Positions 15,722 through 25,564 of a DNA stretch of 64,000 nucleotides are shown one piece after another. Origin of the DNA: Desulfobacteraceae bacterium (GTDB taxonomy: Bacteria; Desulfobacterota; Desulfobacteria; Desulfobacterales; UBA5616); assembly GCA_013791935.1 (NCBI GenBank), contig VMSV01000103.1, positions 1 to 64,000 on the forward strand. Reading direction: 5' to 3'. Positions within the stretch are counted from its first letter, which is position 1. Each line of letters begins with the position of its first letter. Below the pieces are notes generated by a model. That model had not been told where the DNA came from, made no database searches, and saw nothing but the letters and a program-made list of their open reading frames with translations. Position numbers and translations under genes: made by a program.

Positions 15722-16009
15722 ATGTCTGTAAAAATACTCATTAAAAGAGAAGTGCCCGAATCCAAACAGAAAGGCCTGAACGAGCTTCTAAAGGAAATGA
15801 GAACTTTTTGCACTCAGCAACCCGGATACATTTCAGGCGAGACCCTGGAAAGGGCGGATCATCCCGGAGAATTCCTGGTGATCAGCACATGGCAATCCGT
15901 TGATGACTGGAGAAAATGGGTGATCAGCCAGGAGCGCCAGGAAGTGCAGGACAAGATTGACGAACTGCTCGGGGTGGAAACCCGGTACGAAATGTATACC
16001 TACCATTGA
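15722..16009 (+). CDS. ABM-domain (antibiotic biosynthesis monooxygenase-like) protein
   Basis: The 95-residue protein has the dimeric alpha/beta barrel pattern of ABM proteins: VKILIKREVPE strand, LNELLKEMRTFC helix, GYISGETLER, FLVISTWQSVDDWRKWVIS and a final ETRYEMYTYH strand. Related small proteins include heme-degrading and quinone monooxygenases, but many have no known substrate. AAAGGAGG precedes the ATG. It closely follows hemL, so a link to heme handling is possible but unproven. Confidence 0.8.
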   Translation: MSVKILIKREVPESKQKGLNELLKEMRTFCTQQPGYISGETLERADHPGEFLVISTWQSVDDWRKWVISQERQEVQDKIDELLGVETRYEMYTYH

Positions 16010-16102
16010 TGAATTTCAATGCGTTGTTTCCTGTTTCACCTTATGGTATGGTGTTGATAAATTTTGCCTGGATTTGCCAAGAAACATTCAAAAGGGGGCG
16101 CT

Positions 16103-16591
16103 TTGAGAAGAATCTACGCATGGGGAAGAATTGGCTTTTTTGTCAGCGCATTATGGATTGCAAACGGCTTTTTTGCTTCCGGTTTGGGAATCAGCCCTGC
16201 ATATGCGGAGGATTCAAGAAAAGGCCCTGGTCTGATTCATGCAGCAGGTTCCTCAGCCTATTGGGCGGATAAGGCGGGGCTTTGCGCTACCTACGGGAAT
16301 GATAAGGCTGCAGTTGGCTATTACCAAAAAGCCATTGATCTGAACCCAAACCAAAGTGATTTATACTACTTCAAAGGCATGTGCCTTGGAGAGCTGGGGG
16401 AGTATGAAAAAGCTATGGAAGCCGTCAATAAGGCCATTTCCATGAATCCGGAAAAAGCCGGGTATCTTTATGGCCGGGGAAGATTGGGCTTAAAAGCAGG
16501 CCATAAGGAATCTGCCATGGCGGATCTTGAATCCGCGGCAAAGGCCGGGGACAGGGATGCCAAAAACCATTTGAATTCATTCATCCGATAG
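16103..16591 (+). CDS. Exported TPR-repeat protein
   Basis: The frame is open from 16064, but a TTG at 16103 has AAGGGGG five bases ahead and starts a signal peptide (MRRIYAWGRIGFFVSALWIA, then AYAED cleavage at about residue 36), giving 162 residues. Two to three tetratricopeptide repeats follow (AAVGYYQKAIDLNPN, YEKAMEAVNKAISMNPE, KESAMADLESAAKAG). Such proteins mediate protein contacts in the periplasm. It is followed 16 bases later by pyrD; no functional tie is apparent. Confidence 0.75.
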   Translation: MRRIYAWGRIGFFVSALWIANGFFASGLGISPAYAEDSRKGPGLIHAAGSSAYWADKAGLCATYGNDKAAVGYYQKAIDLNPNQSDLYYFKGMCLGELGEYEKAMEAVNKAISMNPEKAGYLYGRGRLGLKAGHKESAMADLESAAKAGDRDAKNHLNSFIR

Positions 16592-16607
16592 ATCGGACAA
16601 AAGAGAT

Positions 16608-17537
16608 ATGACCCATTCCGGTTTTGAACCTGATCTCAGTGTGAATATCGGCGGCGTGATTTTCAAAAACCCGGTTTTTACGGCTTCAGGCACCTTCGGG
16701 TACGGTGCTGAATTCAGTTCTTTTCTGGATTTGAATCATCTGGGTGGCATTATTGTGAAGGGGTTGTCCCTGGAACCCTCAAAGGGAAATCCTCCTCCTA
16801 GAATCGTAGAAACATCCGGAGGGATGTTAAATGCCATTGGGCTGGAAAATGTCGGTATTGAATGCTTTGAAAAAGAGAAGCTCCCGTTCTTAAAGTCCTT
16901 GTCAACGCCCGTCATCGTGAATATCTTCGGGAAAACCATTGAAGATTATGCAAAGCTTGCCGCCCGGATTGAAACGATTCCCGGGATCGCCATGATTGAG
17001 GTGAATATCTCCTGCCCCAATGTCAGTGCAGGAGGATTGGCTTTCGGAACAGATCCTCAGATTGCCCATGATGTGGTCCGTTCGGTGAAAGAAAAAACCA
17101 CAAAACCCGTCATGGTCAAGTTGAGTCCCAATGTGACGGATATTACCGTGATTGCAAAAAAAGTTGAAGAGGCAGGGGCCGATGCCCTATCCCTCATCAA
17201 CACCCTCACCGGGATGGCGGTGGACCTGGAAACCCGGCGGCCGAAGCTGGCCAATATCACCGGAGGGCTTTCAGGTCCGGCCATAAAGCCCGTGGCCCTT
17301 CGCATGGTTTGGCAGGTCTGCAGGGCCGTATCCATTCCGGTTGTGGGCATCGGCGGGATCATGACGGCCACGGATGCGCTGGAATTCTTGATCACAGGGG
17401 CTAAAAGCGTTCAGGTGGGAACCGCTAATTTCATCAACCCAAGGGCTACTATGGATATTGTTGAAGGCATTACGGATTACATGAAGAAAAAGGAAATCAA
17501 AAAAATAACGGACATCATCGGCACGCTGGAAGTTTGA
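16608..17537 (+). CDS. pyrD: Dihydroorotate dehydrogenase, class 1B catalytic subunit
   Basis: The 309-residue flavoprotein oxidises dihydroorotate to orotate in pyrimidine synthesis. It has FTASGTFGYG (24-33), the catalytic loop NISCPN with Cys136 (class 1), the FMN-binding GGLSGPAIKP and GVGGI-like VGIGGIMTA segments. Class 1B enzymes work with the iron-sulfur/FAD subunit PyrK, which is not adjacent here. The ATG follows a weak AAAAGAG site. Confidence 0.94.
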   Translation: MTHSGFEPDLSVNIGGVIFKNPVFTASGTFGYGAEFSSFLDLNHLGGIIVKGLSLEPSKGNPPPRIVETSGGMLNAIGLENVGIECFEKEKLPFLKSLSTPVIVNIFGKTIEDYAKLAARIETIPGIAMIEVNISCPNVSAGGLAFGTDPQIAHDVVRSVKEKTTKPVMVKLSPNVTDITVIAKKVEEAGADALSLINTLTGMAVDLETRRPKLANITGGLSGPAIKPVALRMVWQVCRAVSIPVVGIGGIMTATDALEFLITGAKSVQVGTANFINPRATMDIVEGITDYMKKKEIKKITDIIGTLEV

Positions 17538-17592
17538 TCATGGTGGATCAACCCGAGCACATCCGGAGATCAGGGAAAGGAGATTCGAAGAT

Positions 17593-18060
17593 ATGGGTTT
17601 TGAAGATATGAAAGCAATCATTGATTTTGCCATTGAAAAGGAAAAGGAAGCTGCTGATTTTTATGAGGGGGTCAGCAAGGAAGAGTCCATGCTGGGTGCA
17701 AGAGAGATGCTAAGGGAGTTCGCCCAGGAGGAAAGGAAGCATCAGGCCCTGCTTGAAAGGATGTTAACAAAAGGAATTTCGGAAAGCCTTTCCGACTATA
17801 AATTTCAATGGATTAAAGATATAAAGAGAAGCAATTACGTTGCGGACATGGAGTATGAGAAAGGCATGGGCTTCAACGAAATCCTTCTGGTCGCCATGAA
17901 AAGGGAAGAAAAAGCCCTGGAGCTCTATAATACCCTTCAAGTGAAAGCTGAAAACCAGGATCAAAAAGATATTTTCAAGATGCTATGCCAGGAAGAAGCA
18001 AAACACAAACTGGCCCTGGAGACCCTGTTTGATGATTATATGGCGGAGCTGGGGGATTAA
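17593..18060 (+). CDS. Ferritin-like / rubrerythrin-type di-iron protein
   Basis: The 155-residue four-helix protein carries the two ExxH signatures of the rubrerythrin diiron site: EERKH at 46-50 and EEAKH near 135-139, plus glutamates in the other helices (EKEKEAADFYE; KREEKALELY). No C-terminal rubredoxin domain is present. Proteins of this kind reduce peroxide or store iron in anaerobes. GGGAAAGGAG lies before the ATG. It ends at a shared terminator with the leuA operon. Confidence 0.85.
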   Translation: MGFEDMKAIIDFAIEKEKEAADFYEGVSKEESMLGAREMLREFAQEERKHQALLERMLTKGISESLSDYKFQWIKDIKRSNYVADMEYEKGMGFNEILLVAMKREEKALELYNTLQVKAENQDQKDIFKMLCQEEAKHKLALETLFDDYMAELGD

Positions 18061-18091
18061 TCCCCCAGCATTCCCGTCGGACTGAAAAAAA

Positions 18092-18125
18092 CACGGCCAA
18101 GTCGTTTTGCAAATCCTTGGCCGTG
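18092..18125. terminator. Bidirectional terminator between ferritin-like gene and leuA
   Basis: CACGGCCAAG (18092-18101) pairs exactly with CTTGGCCGTG (18116-18125). It is flanked by GAAAAAAA on the left and CTTTTTATGG on the right, so it can stop transcription from both converging operons. Confidence 0.85.
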
Positions 18126-18139
18126 CTTTTTATGGTTTT

Positions 18140-19672
18140 TTACGATGCAATGGATGGCGGGTGCTGCTTTAAGTATTCCAGACGGTTTAAGCCATTGATA
18201 TAAGCCTTTGCGCTGGCTGTGATAATATCCGCGTCTGTCCCTCTTCCCAGGGCAGTGATTCCGTTTTCCCTGAGTCGAACCGTAACCTCGCCCTGGGCAT
18301 CCGTTCCCCCTGTCAGGGCGCTTACTGTAAATCTAAGGAGTTCGGAATCCGTGCCGGTCAGATCTGCAATGGCATTATAGGCCGCATCAATGGGTCCATT
18401 GCCGTATCCTGCGCCCTTGACCGGCCTCTCATTGATGGCTAAAACCACGCTGGCCATGGGCATGACCGTGGTGCCGCTGCTCACATGGAGATATTCCAGT
18501 TTAAACACATCCGTGGTTCTGAGAATTCCTTCCTGAACCAGGGCTTCCAGGTCTTCATCCATCACGTGCTTCTTTTTGTCCGCCAGATCTTTGAATTTCT
18601 TAAAAACATTGTTCAATTCCCCGGGGCTGAGATCGTACCCCATTTCCTTTAAATGGTCATGGAGGGCATGCCTGCCGGAGTGTTTTCCCAGAACCAGCTT
18701 ATTGGCATTCAACCCCACGGTTTCAGGCTTCATGATTTCATAGGTCATGGGATTGACCAGAACGCCGTGCTGATGAATGCCTGCTTCATGGGCAAAGGCG
18801 TTGGCTCCCACAATGGCCTTGTTGGGTTGAACCATGATACCGGTGGTGGTGCTCACCAGGCGGCTGGTGGGGTAAAGCTGCTCTGTGACGATATGGGTGG
18901 AGTAAGGAAAATAATTGGGCCGGGTGTGAATGGCCATGACCACTTCTTCCATGGACGTATTTCCCGCGCGCTCTCCGATGCCGTTGATGGTGACTTCGGC
19001 CTGTCGTGCGCCGGCTTCAATGGCAGCCAGGGTGTTTGCCGTGGCCAGCCCAAGATCATTGTGACAGTGAACGCTGAGAATCGCTTTGTTCATGTTGGGG
19101 GTGTGCTTCATCACATATTTCACCAGCTCCGCAAACTCAAAGGGGATGGAATACCCCACCGTGTCCGGCAGATTGATGGTGTTGGCCCCTGCTGCAATGG
19201 TTGCTTCAAAAACCCTGCAGAGAAAATCACGGTCGCTTCGGGAGCCGTCTTCGGCTGAAAACTCAACATTGGCCGTCAACGTCTTTGCGTATTTCACGGA
19301 CTCCACGGCTGCCGTCAAAACTTGCTCCCGGGTCATTTTCAGTTTTTCTGCCATGTGCAATTCTGAGGTGGCCAGAAAAATATGGATGCGATTGTTGGCG
19401 CTGTGCTTCACCGCATTCCAGGCCAGGTCGATATCGTTTTTGTTCGTACGGCACAAAGCGGCGACCTGAATTTTTTTTAATTTCCCGGCAATTTCAGAAA
19501 CCGCTTCAAAATCCCCTTCGGAAGCTGCCGGAAAACCGGCTTCCAGAACATCCACCCCCAGTTTTTCCATTTGTCCAGCCAGCCTCATTTTTTCCGCAGT
19601 GTTCATGCTGGCACCCGGCGATTGCTCACCATCCCTCAGGGTCGTATCAAATATGATGATCTCTTCACTCAT
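18140..19672 (-). CDS. leuA: 2-Isopropylmalate synthase
   Basis: The 510-residue enzyme joins acetyl-CoA and 2-oxoisovalerate, the first step of leucine synthesis. The N-terminal TIM barrel has FDTTLRDGEQSPGASM (8-23) and the metal-binding SVHCHNDLGLATAN. The C-terminal third is the LeuA regulatory domain (YNAIADLTGTDSELLRFTVSALTGGTDAQ in parts), which normally gives leucine feedback. TGGAGA precedes the ATG. It is the last gene of the ilvD-ilvB-ilvN-cimA-leuA operon, 25 bases after cimA. Confidence 0.96.
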   Translation of the reverse strand: MSEEIIIFDTTLRDGEQSPGASMNTAEKMRLAGQMEKLGVDVLEAGFPAASEGDFEAVSEIAGKLKKIQVAALCRTNKNDIDLAWNAVKHSANNRIHIFLATSELHMAEKLKMTREQVLTAAVESVKYAKTLTANVEFSAEDGSRSDRDFLCRVFEATIAAGANTINLPDTVGYSIPFEFAELVKYVMKHTPNMNKAILSVHCHNDLGLATANTLAAIEAGARQAEVTINGIGERAGNTSMEEVVMAIHTRPNYFPYSTHIVTEQLYPTSRLVSTTTGIMVQPNKAIVGANAFAHEAGIHQHGVLVNPMTYEIMKPETVGLNANKLVLGKHSGRHALHDHLKEMGYDLSPGELNNVFKKFKDLADKKKHVMDEDLEALVQEGILRTTDVFKLEYLHVSSGTTVMPMASVVLAINERPVKGAGYGNGPIDAAYNAIADLTGTDSELLRFTVSALTGGTDAQGEVTVRLRENGITALGRGTDADIITASAKAYINGLNRLEYLKQHPPSIAS

Positions 19673-19697
19673 GTTTTTTCTCCACAGACAAGGGTTT

Positions 19698-21290
19698 TTA
19701 ACTGTTTGACAGCTTAAAATGAAAACTGTCCGCCAGGGCCTGCCAGCTTGCTTCGATGATATCTTCGGATACGCCCACGGTGGTCCAGATATTGTCCAAA
19801 TCTCGGCTTTCGATAAAAACCCGTACTTTTGAAGAGGTTCCCTTCTGACCGTCCATGACCCTCACCTTGAAATCCACCAGGCCCATATCACTTAAATCCG
19901 GGAAGAAATTGGACAGGGCTTTTCGAAGGGCATTGTCCAGGGCACTTACCGGACCATGGCCTTCCGCAGCAGCCATTTCCTGACGGTTTTCCACTGTGAT
20001 CTTAACGATGGCGTGGGATGTGCAGGGCCGGCTTTTATCCTTTTCAACGGTTACTCTAAAAGAATCCAGTTCAAACCTGGGTTTGAAGTTTTCCGTGAAT
20101 TTTTCCATCATGATTTTAAACGACCCGTCGGCCACGTCAAACTGGTAACCATCTTCTTCCATGCGCTTGATTTCAGTGACGATTTTTCGACTGTTAAAAC
20201 CGTTTGCGGTTAAATCGATTCCAAGCTCTTTGGCCTTGTACTCGATATTGCTCTTTCCGGAAAGGTCGGAAATCAGCACCCGGCGTTTATTTCCCACCAG
20301 TTCCGGGTCAATGTGTTCATAGGCTGCCGGGTTTTTCATAATGGCGCTCACATGAATGCCTCCCTTGTGGGCAAAGGCGCTTTTACCCACAAAGGGCCTT
20401 GAATTCACAGGCATCATATTGGCCGTTTCGGCAACAAAGCGAGAAAGCTTTCTGATTTTCTGCAAATTTTCGCTGCTCATGCACTCCCGTTTCATTTTGA
20501 TCCCCAGGATGGGGATCATGGAAGTGAGATCGGCATTGCCGCATCGTTCACCGTAACCGTTGATGGTTCCCTGGACCATGGTTGCACCGGCGTTGACGGC
20601 GATCATGGCGTTTGCCACAGCCATTCCGCAATCATTGTGGGTGTGAATGCCGATTTTGGATTTCGCCTTGCGAGGCAATCGGGATTGGTGGGTTTTCAGG
20701 GCTTTTCCCACATCCTTGACGATGGTTTCAATGTCAAAGGGTAGGGTCCCTCCGTTGGTATCACAGAGGACCAGAATCTCAGCACCACCATCGGCCGCAG
20801 CCAGAAGGGTTTTCATGGCGAAAAGGCGGTCGGCTTTATACGCATCAAAGAAATGTTCCGCATCATAAAATACTCTGCGTCCTCGCTCTTTTAAAAACTC
20901 CACCGATTCCCGGATCATGGCAAGGTTTTCCTCTTCGGAGTTTTCCATGACATCCAGAACATGAAGGTCCCAGCTTTTCCCTACGATGGTGACCACTTCC
21001 GTATCGCTTTTAATCAGGGCTTTTAAATTGCCATCCTCTTTGGCCCGGATGCCTGGTTTTCGTGTGGAACCGAAGGAAGTCATGATCGCATGATGGAAGG
21101 TTTCCGCTTTGACGAGTTCGAAAAATCGTTTGTCCCGGGGATTGGAGCCCGGCCAGCCCCCTTCGATATAATGAATACCGATATCATCCAGGCGTTTTGC
21201 AATCTTGATTTTTTCTTCCGGTGTAAAATTGATGTTCTCGCCCTGGGTTCCATCTCGAAGGGTAGTGTCGTATAAAACTACGGGTTCCAT
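19698..21290 (-). CDS. cimA: (R)-Citramalate synthase
   Basis: The frame opens further upstream, but the ATG at 21290 has AAGGAGAT five bases ahead and starts at the conserved MEPVVLYDTTLRDGTQGENI, giving 530 residues. The enzyme condenses pyruvate with acetyl-CoA to citramalate, the threonine-independent route to isoleucine. The barrel has IGIHTHNDCGMAVAN, and a C-terminal LeuA-type allosteric domain follows (DALRKAL-like ALDNALRKALSNFFP). It differs from leuA by GTQGENINF instead of GEQSPGASM, which is the usual CimA sign. Confidence 0.93.
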   Translation of the reverse strand: MEPVVLYDTTLRDGTQGENINFTPEEKIKIAKRLDDIGIHYIEGGWPGSNPRDKRFFELVKAETFHHAIMTSFGSTRKPGIRAKEDGNLKALIKSDTEVVTIVGKSWDLHVLDVMENSEEENLAMIRESVEFLKERGRRVFYDAEHFFDAYKADRLFAMKTLLAAADGGAEILVLCDTNGGTLPFDIETIVKDVGKALKTHQSRLPRKAKSKIGIHTHNDCGMAVANAMIAVNAGATMVQGTINGYGERCGNADLTSMIPILGIKMKRECMSSENLQKIRKLSRFVAETANMMPVNSRPFVGKSAFAHKGGIHVSAIMKNPAAYEHIDPELVGNKRRVLISDLSGKSNIEYKAKELGIDLTANGFNSRKIVTEIKRMEEDGYQFDVADGSFKIMMEKFTENFKPRFELDSFRVTVEKDKSRPCTSHAIVKITVENRQEMAAAEGHGPVSALDNALRKALSNFFPDLSDMGLVDFKVRVMDGQKGTSSKVRVFIESRDLDNIWTTVGVSEDIIEASWQALADSFHFKLSNS

Positions 21291-21360
21291 GGTTATCTCC
21301 TTGTATTCAAATAAAAAGGCCCGCCAAAAAACGGATACCGTCCACCGTCCGCCCGAAGGA

Positions 21361-21849
21361 TTATTTAGGTTCTCTAAGCAGGGCAACGGTTCCGGTTTTT
21401 ACGATTTCCTTGATGCCGATGGGTTTTAACATGTTTAAAAGGGCATTGAGTTTATCCTCGGTTCCCGTGACTTCTATGGTGTAGTGCTTAAGGCTCACGT
21501 CCACGACCTTGCATCTGAAAATGTCTGTTATGCGCAGAACTTCAGCCCGATGTTCAGGCTTTGCATTTACCTTGATCAGGGCCATTTGCCTCTCCACATA
21601 GCTGTTGCCGGCAAACTCAAAAACCTTGATGACGTTGATCAATTTGTTCAATTGTTTTTTAATCTGTTCTACAACCGTATCGTCCGCCTTGGTGACAATG
21701 GTGATTCTTGAAACACCGGGCTCTGTGGTTTCCGCAACACAAAGGCTGTCGATATTGTAACCACGACCGCTGAATAAACCCGAAATTCTGGACAGAACTC
21801 CGGGTTCATTGTCCACAAGAATTGAAAGCACATGTTTATTGTTTTCCAT
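21361..21849 (-). CDS. ilvN: Acetolactate synthase small regulatory subunit
   Basis: The 162-residue protein begins with an ACT domain (HVLSILVDNEPGVLSRISGLFSGRGYNI) and a second C-terminal half that binds the catalytic subunit, as in IlvN/IlvH. It gives valine feedback on acetolactate synthase. It lies between ilvB and cimA. In many bacteria ilvC would follow here; instead cimA begins 70 bases later. Confidence 0.95.
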   Translation of the reverse strand: MENNKHVLSILVDNEPGVLSRISGLFSGRGYNIDSLCVAETTEPGVSRITIVTKADDTVVEQIKKQLNKLINVIKVFEFAGNSYVERQMALIKVNAKPEHRAEVLRITDIFRCKVVDVSLKHYTIEVTGTEDKLNALLNMLKPIGIKEIVKTGTVALLREPK

Positions 21850-21910
21850 AGGGCCATCCCATATTAATTCAAACGGTTAATCGTTCAATGTCTGCATTCA
21901 TAGCCGAGTT

Positions 21911-23596
21911 TCATACCAGAAGCATTTCCGTGATGGCGGCTCCGGCCGGCACCATGGGATAGACACATTCTTCTTTGTCCACCACAAAATCCATGATCAC
22001 CGTTTTGGGGGAAGCAAGTCCTTCTCTTAAAACCGCTTCAACTTCCTCCGGCTTTGTTGCCCTTAATCCAAGAGCGCTGTAAGCCTCCGCAAGTTTGACA
22101 AAGTCCGGCGCATAATCCATGCAGGTAAAGGCATAACGCTTGTCGTAGAAAAGCTCCTGCCATTGCCTCACCATGCCCAGAAATCCGTTATTCAGAATCA
22201 CAATTTTAACCGGAAGGCTGAATTGCAGGGCTGTGGCCATTTCCTGAATATTCATCTGGATGCTTCCATCACCCGCAATATCCACAACCAGTCTGTCCGG
22301 ACATGCCACCTGGGCGCCTATGGCCGCAGGTAAGCCGAATCCCATAACGCCCAATCCTCCAGAAGTAATGAAGTTGTTGGGTCGATCGAAATGATAATAC
22401 TGGGCCGCCCACATCTGGTTCTGCCCAACTTCAGTGGTGATGATGGCATTGCCTTTTGTGAGCTCGAACAACTTTTCTATTACATATTGAGGCTTGATTT
22501 TATCCGATTGCTTATAGGTAAGGGGCGTCGTGCTCTTCCATTCCTCGATCTGATCCAGCCATGGTTTTCTTTCCTTTATTATTCCGGATAAATTTTCTTT
22601 TTCCAGCAGATTGTTCAATATCGTTACGGCAGCTTTGCAATCCCCCACCACAGGAATGGAAACATGAATATTTTTGTGAATGGATGTGGGGTCGATGTCC
22701 ACATGGACGATTTGCGCCTGGGAAGCAAATTTATCCGTTCTTCCCGTGACCCGGTCATCGAAGCGAACACCAATGGCAATCATCAAGTCGCAATGGGCCG
22801 TCACCATATTCGCCCTGTAAGTGCCATGCATTCCCAGCATGCCAAGCCACAATGGGTCTGAACCCGGAAATGCCCCCAACCCCATGAGGGAGCCCATAAC
22901 CGGAATCCGGGCGCTGCGTGCGAATTTCGTCAGCTCCTCGGCAGCGTTGGACAGAACCACGCCGCCGCCGATGAAAATGGCCGGCCTTTCCGATTTCATC
23001 ACCAGCTCGACCACTTTTTGAAGCTGCTTGGCATTGGGGTTGTAAGTCGGGTTGTAGGAACGCATTTTCGGGGTTTCCGGTTCCTTATACGTCGTGATGG
23101 CCCTGACCACATCCTTGGGTAAATCCACAAGCACCGGACCCGGACGGCCGGATCTTGCGATAAAGAAAGCTTCCTTGATGATTTTCGCCAGGTCATCCAC
23201 GTGTTTCACCAGGTAATTATGCTTGGTGCAGGGTCTGGTAATGCCCACGATATCCACTTCCTGAAAGGCGTCATTGCCGATCAAGGGTGTAGGGACCTGG
23301 CCGGTAAAAATCACGACAGGTATGGAATCACAGTATGCAGAGGCAATCCCCGTCACCGTGTTGGTGGCCCCGGGCCCTGAAGTCACAAGGCAAACCCCCA
23401 CCTTACCGCAGGCCCTGGCATACCCGTCTGCAGCATGGACAGCCGCCTGCTCATGCCGGACCAGAATATGTTTGATGTCCGTCTGGGCCAGTTCATCGTA
23501 GATATCAATGACCGCTCCTCCGGGATATCCGAAAATGGTGTCCACGCCCTCGTCTTTTAACACTTTCATCAGGATTTTTGCGCCGCTCAGTTTCAT
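21911..23596 (-). CDS. ilvB: Acetolactate synthase large subunit
   Basis: The 561-residue ThDP enzyme makes acetolactate (valine, leucine) or acetohydroxybutyrate (isoleucine). It has the N-terminal [15 protein letters not shown] and active glutamate segment ([19 protein letters not shown] in part), the FAD-linked middle domain, and the C-terminal ThDP motif [15 protein letters not shown]...ILNN. AGGGCAT precedes the ATG. It is second in the operon, 46 bases after ilvD. Confidence 0.97.
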   Translation of the reverse strand: MKLSGAKILMKVLKDEGVDTIFGYPGGAVIDIYDELAQTDIKHILVRHEQAAVHAADGYARACGKVGVCLVTSGPGATNTVTGIASAYCDSIPVVIFTGQVPTPLIGNDAFQEVDIVGITRPCTKHNYLVKHVDDLAKIIKEAFFIARSGRPGPVLVDLPKDVVRAITTYKEPETPKMRSYNPTYNPNAKQLQKVVELVMKSERPAIFIGGGVVLSNAAEELTKFARSARIPVMGSLMGLGAFPGSDPLWLGMLGMHGTYRANMVTAHCDLMIAIGVRFDDRVTGRTDKFASQAQIVHVDIDPTSIHKNIHVSIPVVGDCKAAVTILNNLLEKENLSGIIKERKPWLDQIEEWKSTTPLTYKQSDKIKPQYVIEKLFELTKGNAIITTEVGQNQMWAAQYYHFDRPNNFITSGGLGVMGFGLPAAIGAQVACPDRLVVDIAGDGSIQMNIQEMATALQFSLPVKIVILNNGFLGMVRQWQELFYDKRYAFTCMDYAPDFVKLAEAYSALGLRATKPEEVEAVLREGLASPKTVIMDFVVDKEECVYPMVPAGAAITEMLLV

Positions 23597-23642
23597 AATA
23601 TGCCCTCTAAACGATAAAATAGATTTAATTCTGTCAAAACCC

Positions 23643-25313
23643 TTATTCGATAATAGCTCCCTGATCCGCAGAGGATACCATCTTGGCGTATCGGGCCATA
23701 TACCCCTTTTTAATCTTCATTTCCGGCTGTACCCATTTATCAAGCCTTTTGCTGATTTCAGCTTCGTCCACTTTCAACGTGATGGTTTTAGCGGGAATAT
23801 CGATTGCGATGATATCCCCTTCATTCACTGCGGCGATGGGGCCTTTTTGCATGGCTTCGGGGGACACATGCCCTATGGCAGCTCCCCGGGTGCCTCCTGA
23901 AAAGCGGCCGTCGGTAATCAATGCAACATGGGCATCCATCTCCATACCGGCGATGGCTGAGGTGGGCGTAAGCATTTCTCTCATGCCGGGTCCGCCCATG
24001 GGTCCTTCGTACCGGATGACGATGACATCACCTTTCCTTATTTTTCCAGTCATAATGGCTTGGGACGCTTTTTCTTCAGAATCAAAAACTCTTGCCGGGC
24101 CTTCATGTTTCATCATTTCTTCCACAACGGCGGATTGTTTCACCACACAACCCTTGGGGGCGAGATTTCCGAAAAGAACCGCAAGTCCTCCCTGCTCATG
24201 GTAGGGTTTGTTCATGGGGCGAATGACTTCCGGGTCCAGGACGCGGCAATTCGCAATATTTTCACCAATGGATTTTCCGGTTACGGTCAGGCAATCCATA
24301 TGGATCAATCCGGCAAGGGAAAGCTCTTTCATGACTGCGGGAATACCCCCTGCCATATTCAAGTCTTCGATGTGATGGGTGCCCCCCGGACTCAATGAAC
24401 ATAAATGAGGCGTTTTTCGGCTGATTTCATTAATTTTATTCAAATCAATAGAAATCCCGGCTTCTTTTGCAATGGCCGGCAGGTGGAGCACAGTGTTGGT
24501 GGAGCACCCCAATGCCATATCCACCGTCAAGGCGTTGGTAAAGGCTTTTTCCGTCATGATCTTTCGAGGGGTGATGTTTTTCTCAAGCAAATCCATGACC
24601 CTCATTCCGGCCTGTTTTGCCAGACGAATCCGGGCAGACATCACCGCCGGTATGGTTCCGTTTCCCGGAAGCCCCATGCCGATCACCTCGGTGAGGCAGT
24701 TCATGGAATTGGCCGTGAACATGCCCGCGCATGATCCGCAAGTGGGGCATGCGGAATCTTCTATTGCGCCAAGCTCTTCCTCCGTCATTTTGCCTGAATG
24801 AACGGCTCCCACTGCTTCAAATACGGAGATCAGGTCGATTTTCATGTTTTTTTGTCTGTCCGGGTGCCTTCCCGCCAGCATGGGGCCCCCGCTGATTACC
24901 ACCGTGGGTAAATCCAACCTTGCTGCCGCCATGAGCATTCCCGGAACGATTTTATCGCAATTGGTTACCATCACCATGGCGTCAAAAGCATGGGCTGTGG
25001 CCATGATTTCAATGGAATCGGCGATGATCTCCCGGCTTCCCAAAGAGTACTTCATGCCCGTATGGTTCATGGCTATACCGTCACAAACACCGATGGTCCC
25101 GAATTCCACAGGGGTTCCCCCGGCCATAAGGATGCCCGTTTTAACCGCTTCAGTAATTTTCCCAAGGTGGATGTGCCCGGGAATAATACTGTTGGCTGAG
25201 TTGGCTATGCCGATGAGGGGACGATTGATTTCCTCATCCGTGTAGCCCATGGATTTAAACAATGCGCGGTGCGGCGCCCTTTCAATCCCTTTTTTGGCGA
25301 TGTCACTTTTCAT
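23643..25313 (-). CDS. ilvD: Dihydroxy-acid dehydratase
   Basis: The 556-residue iron-sulfur enzyme forms the 2-oxo acids of valine and isoleucine. Cysteines for the cluster are seen in [10 protein letters not shown] and [19 protein letters not shown]-type motifs (in parts). The C-terminal [19 protein letters not shown] is also standard. GGGGAG lies before the ATG. It is the first structural gene after the attenuator, so the whole operon is probably under the leader's control. Confidence 0.97.
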   Translation of the reverse strand: MKSDIAKKGIERAPHRALFKSMGYTDEEINRPLIGIANSANSIIPGHIHLGKITEAVKTGILMAGGTPVEFGTIGVCDGIAMNHTGMKYSLGSREIIADSIEIMATAHAFDAMVMVTNCDKIVPGMLMAAARLDLPTVVISGGPMLAGRHPDRQKNMKIDLISVFEAVGAVHSGKMTEEELGAIEDSACPTCGSCAGMFTANSMNCLTEVIGMGLPGNGTIPAVMSARIRLAKQAGMRVMDLLEKNITPRKIMTEKAFTNALTVDMALGCSTNTVLHLPAIAKEAGISIDLNKINEISRKTPHLCSLSPGGTHHIEDLNMAGGIPAVMKELSLAGLIHMDCLTVTGKSIGENIANCRVLDPEVIRPMNKPYHEQGGLAVLFGNLAPKGCVVKQSAVVEEMMKHEGPARVFDSEEKASQAIMTGKIRKGDVIVIRYEGPMGGPGMREMLTPTSAIAGMEMDAHVALITDGRFSGGTRGAAIGHVSPEAMQKGPIAAVNEGDIIAIDIPAKTITLKVDEAEISKRLDKWVQPEMKIKKGYMARYAKMVSSADQGAIIE

Positions 25314-25365
25314 GGCGGCGGTTCTCCCCGTTGATGGTTGAAATATTAAAATTTGTGATGGTTTT

Positions 25366-25449
25366 AAATAAAAAAACCGTTATCAGTTTTAGGCTGATAA
25401 CGGTCTTTGATTTTAAATCCGGGTTCTTACATTTTGGCCATTATCAACC
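25366..25449 (-). promoter_or_regulatory. ilv operon transcription attenuator (terminator and antiterminator)
   Basis: On the minus strand ACCGTTATCAG pairs exactly with CTGATAACGGT (25394-25404 with 25376-25386), followed by seven T and an AT-rich run: a strong intrinsic terminator 52 bases before ilvD. Upstream, GGTTGATAATGG (25438-25449), which includes the leader stop codon, can pair over 12 bases with CCGTTATCAGCC of the terminator 5' arm, using two G-U pairs. The two structures exclude each other. A ribosome at the leader stop would mask the upstream strand and favour termination; stalling earlier would free it. This is the classical amino-acid attenuation arrangement, here read from sequence only. 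Confidence 0.85.
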
Positions 25450-25533
25450 CTGTTCCTCGATGAAGGCAAGGACGCCTACGACGAGGACTATAATAATAGT
25501 GATAAGGTTTCTAAAAGCCATTGATTTATTCAT
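25444..25533 (-). CDS. ilv leader peptide (29 residues, Ile/Val/Leu-rich)
   Basis: The frame starts at ATG 25533 with MNKSMAFRN and then reads LITIIIVLVVGVLAFI before EEQG and a TGA. Twelve of those 16 residues are Ile, Val or Leu, using several codons for each. The stop codon lies inside the antiterminator strand, and the terminator hairpin starts about 40 bases later, just ahead of ilvD. A promoter-like pair sits about 30 bases upstream. No strong Shine-Dalgarno is visible (only GGAAA at some distance). A small membrane peptide is an alternative reading, but the pairing geometry makes attenuation more likely. Confidence 0.8.
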   Translation of the reverse strand: MNKSMAFRNLITIIIVLVVGVLAFIEEQG

Positions 25534-25564
25534 CAGAAGCAGATTTCCGTAAAATTTGGTGCAA

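Noticed and set aside
18653-19258. 201-codon plus-strand frame
   Set aside because: Antisense to leuA, no ribosome site and a His/Gly-rich low-quality translation.
21291-21386. N-terminal extension of CimA
   Set aside because: The extension lacks conservation-like features, overlaps the ilvN end, and the ATG at 21290 has a far better ribosome site.
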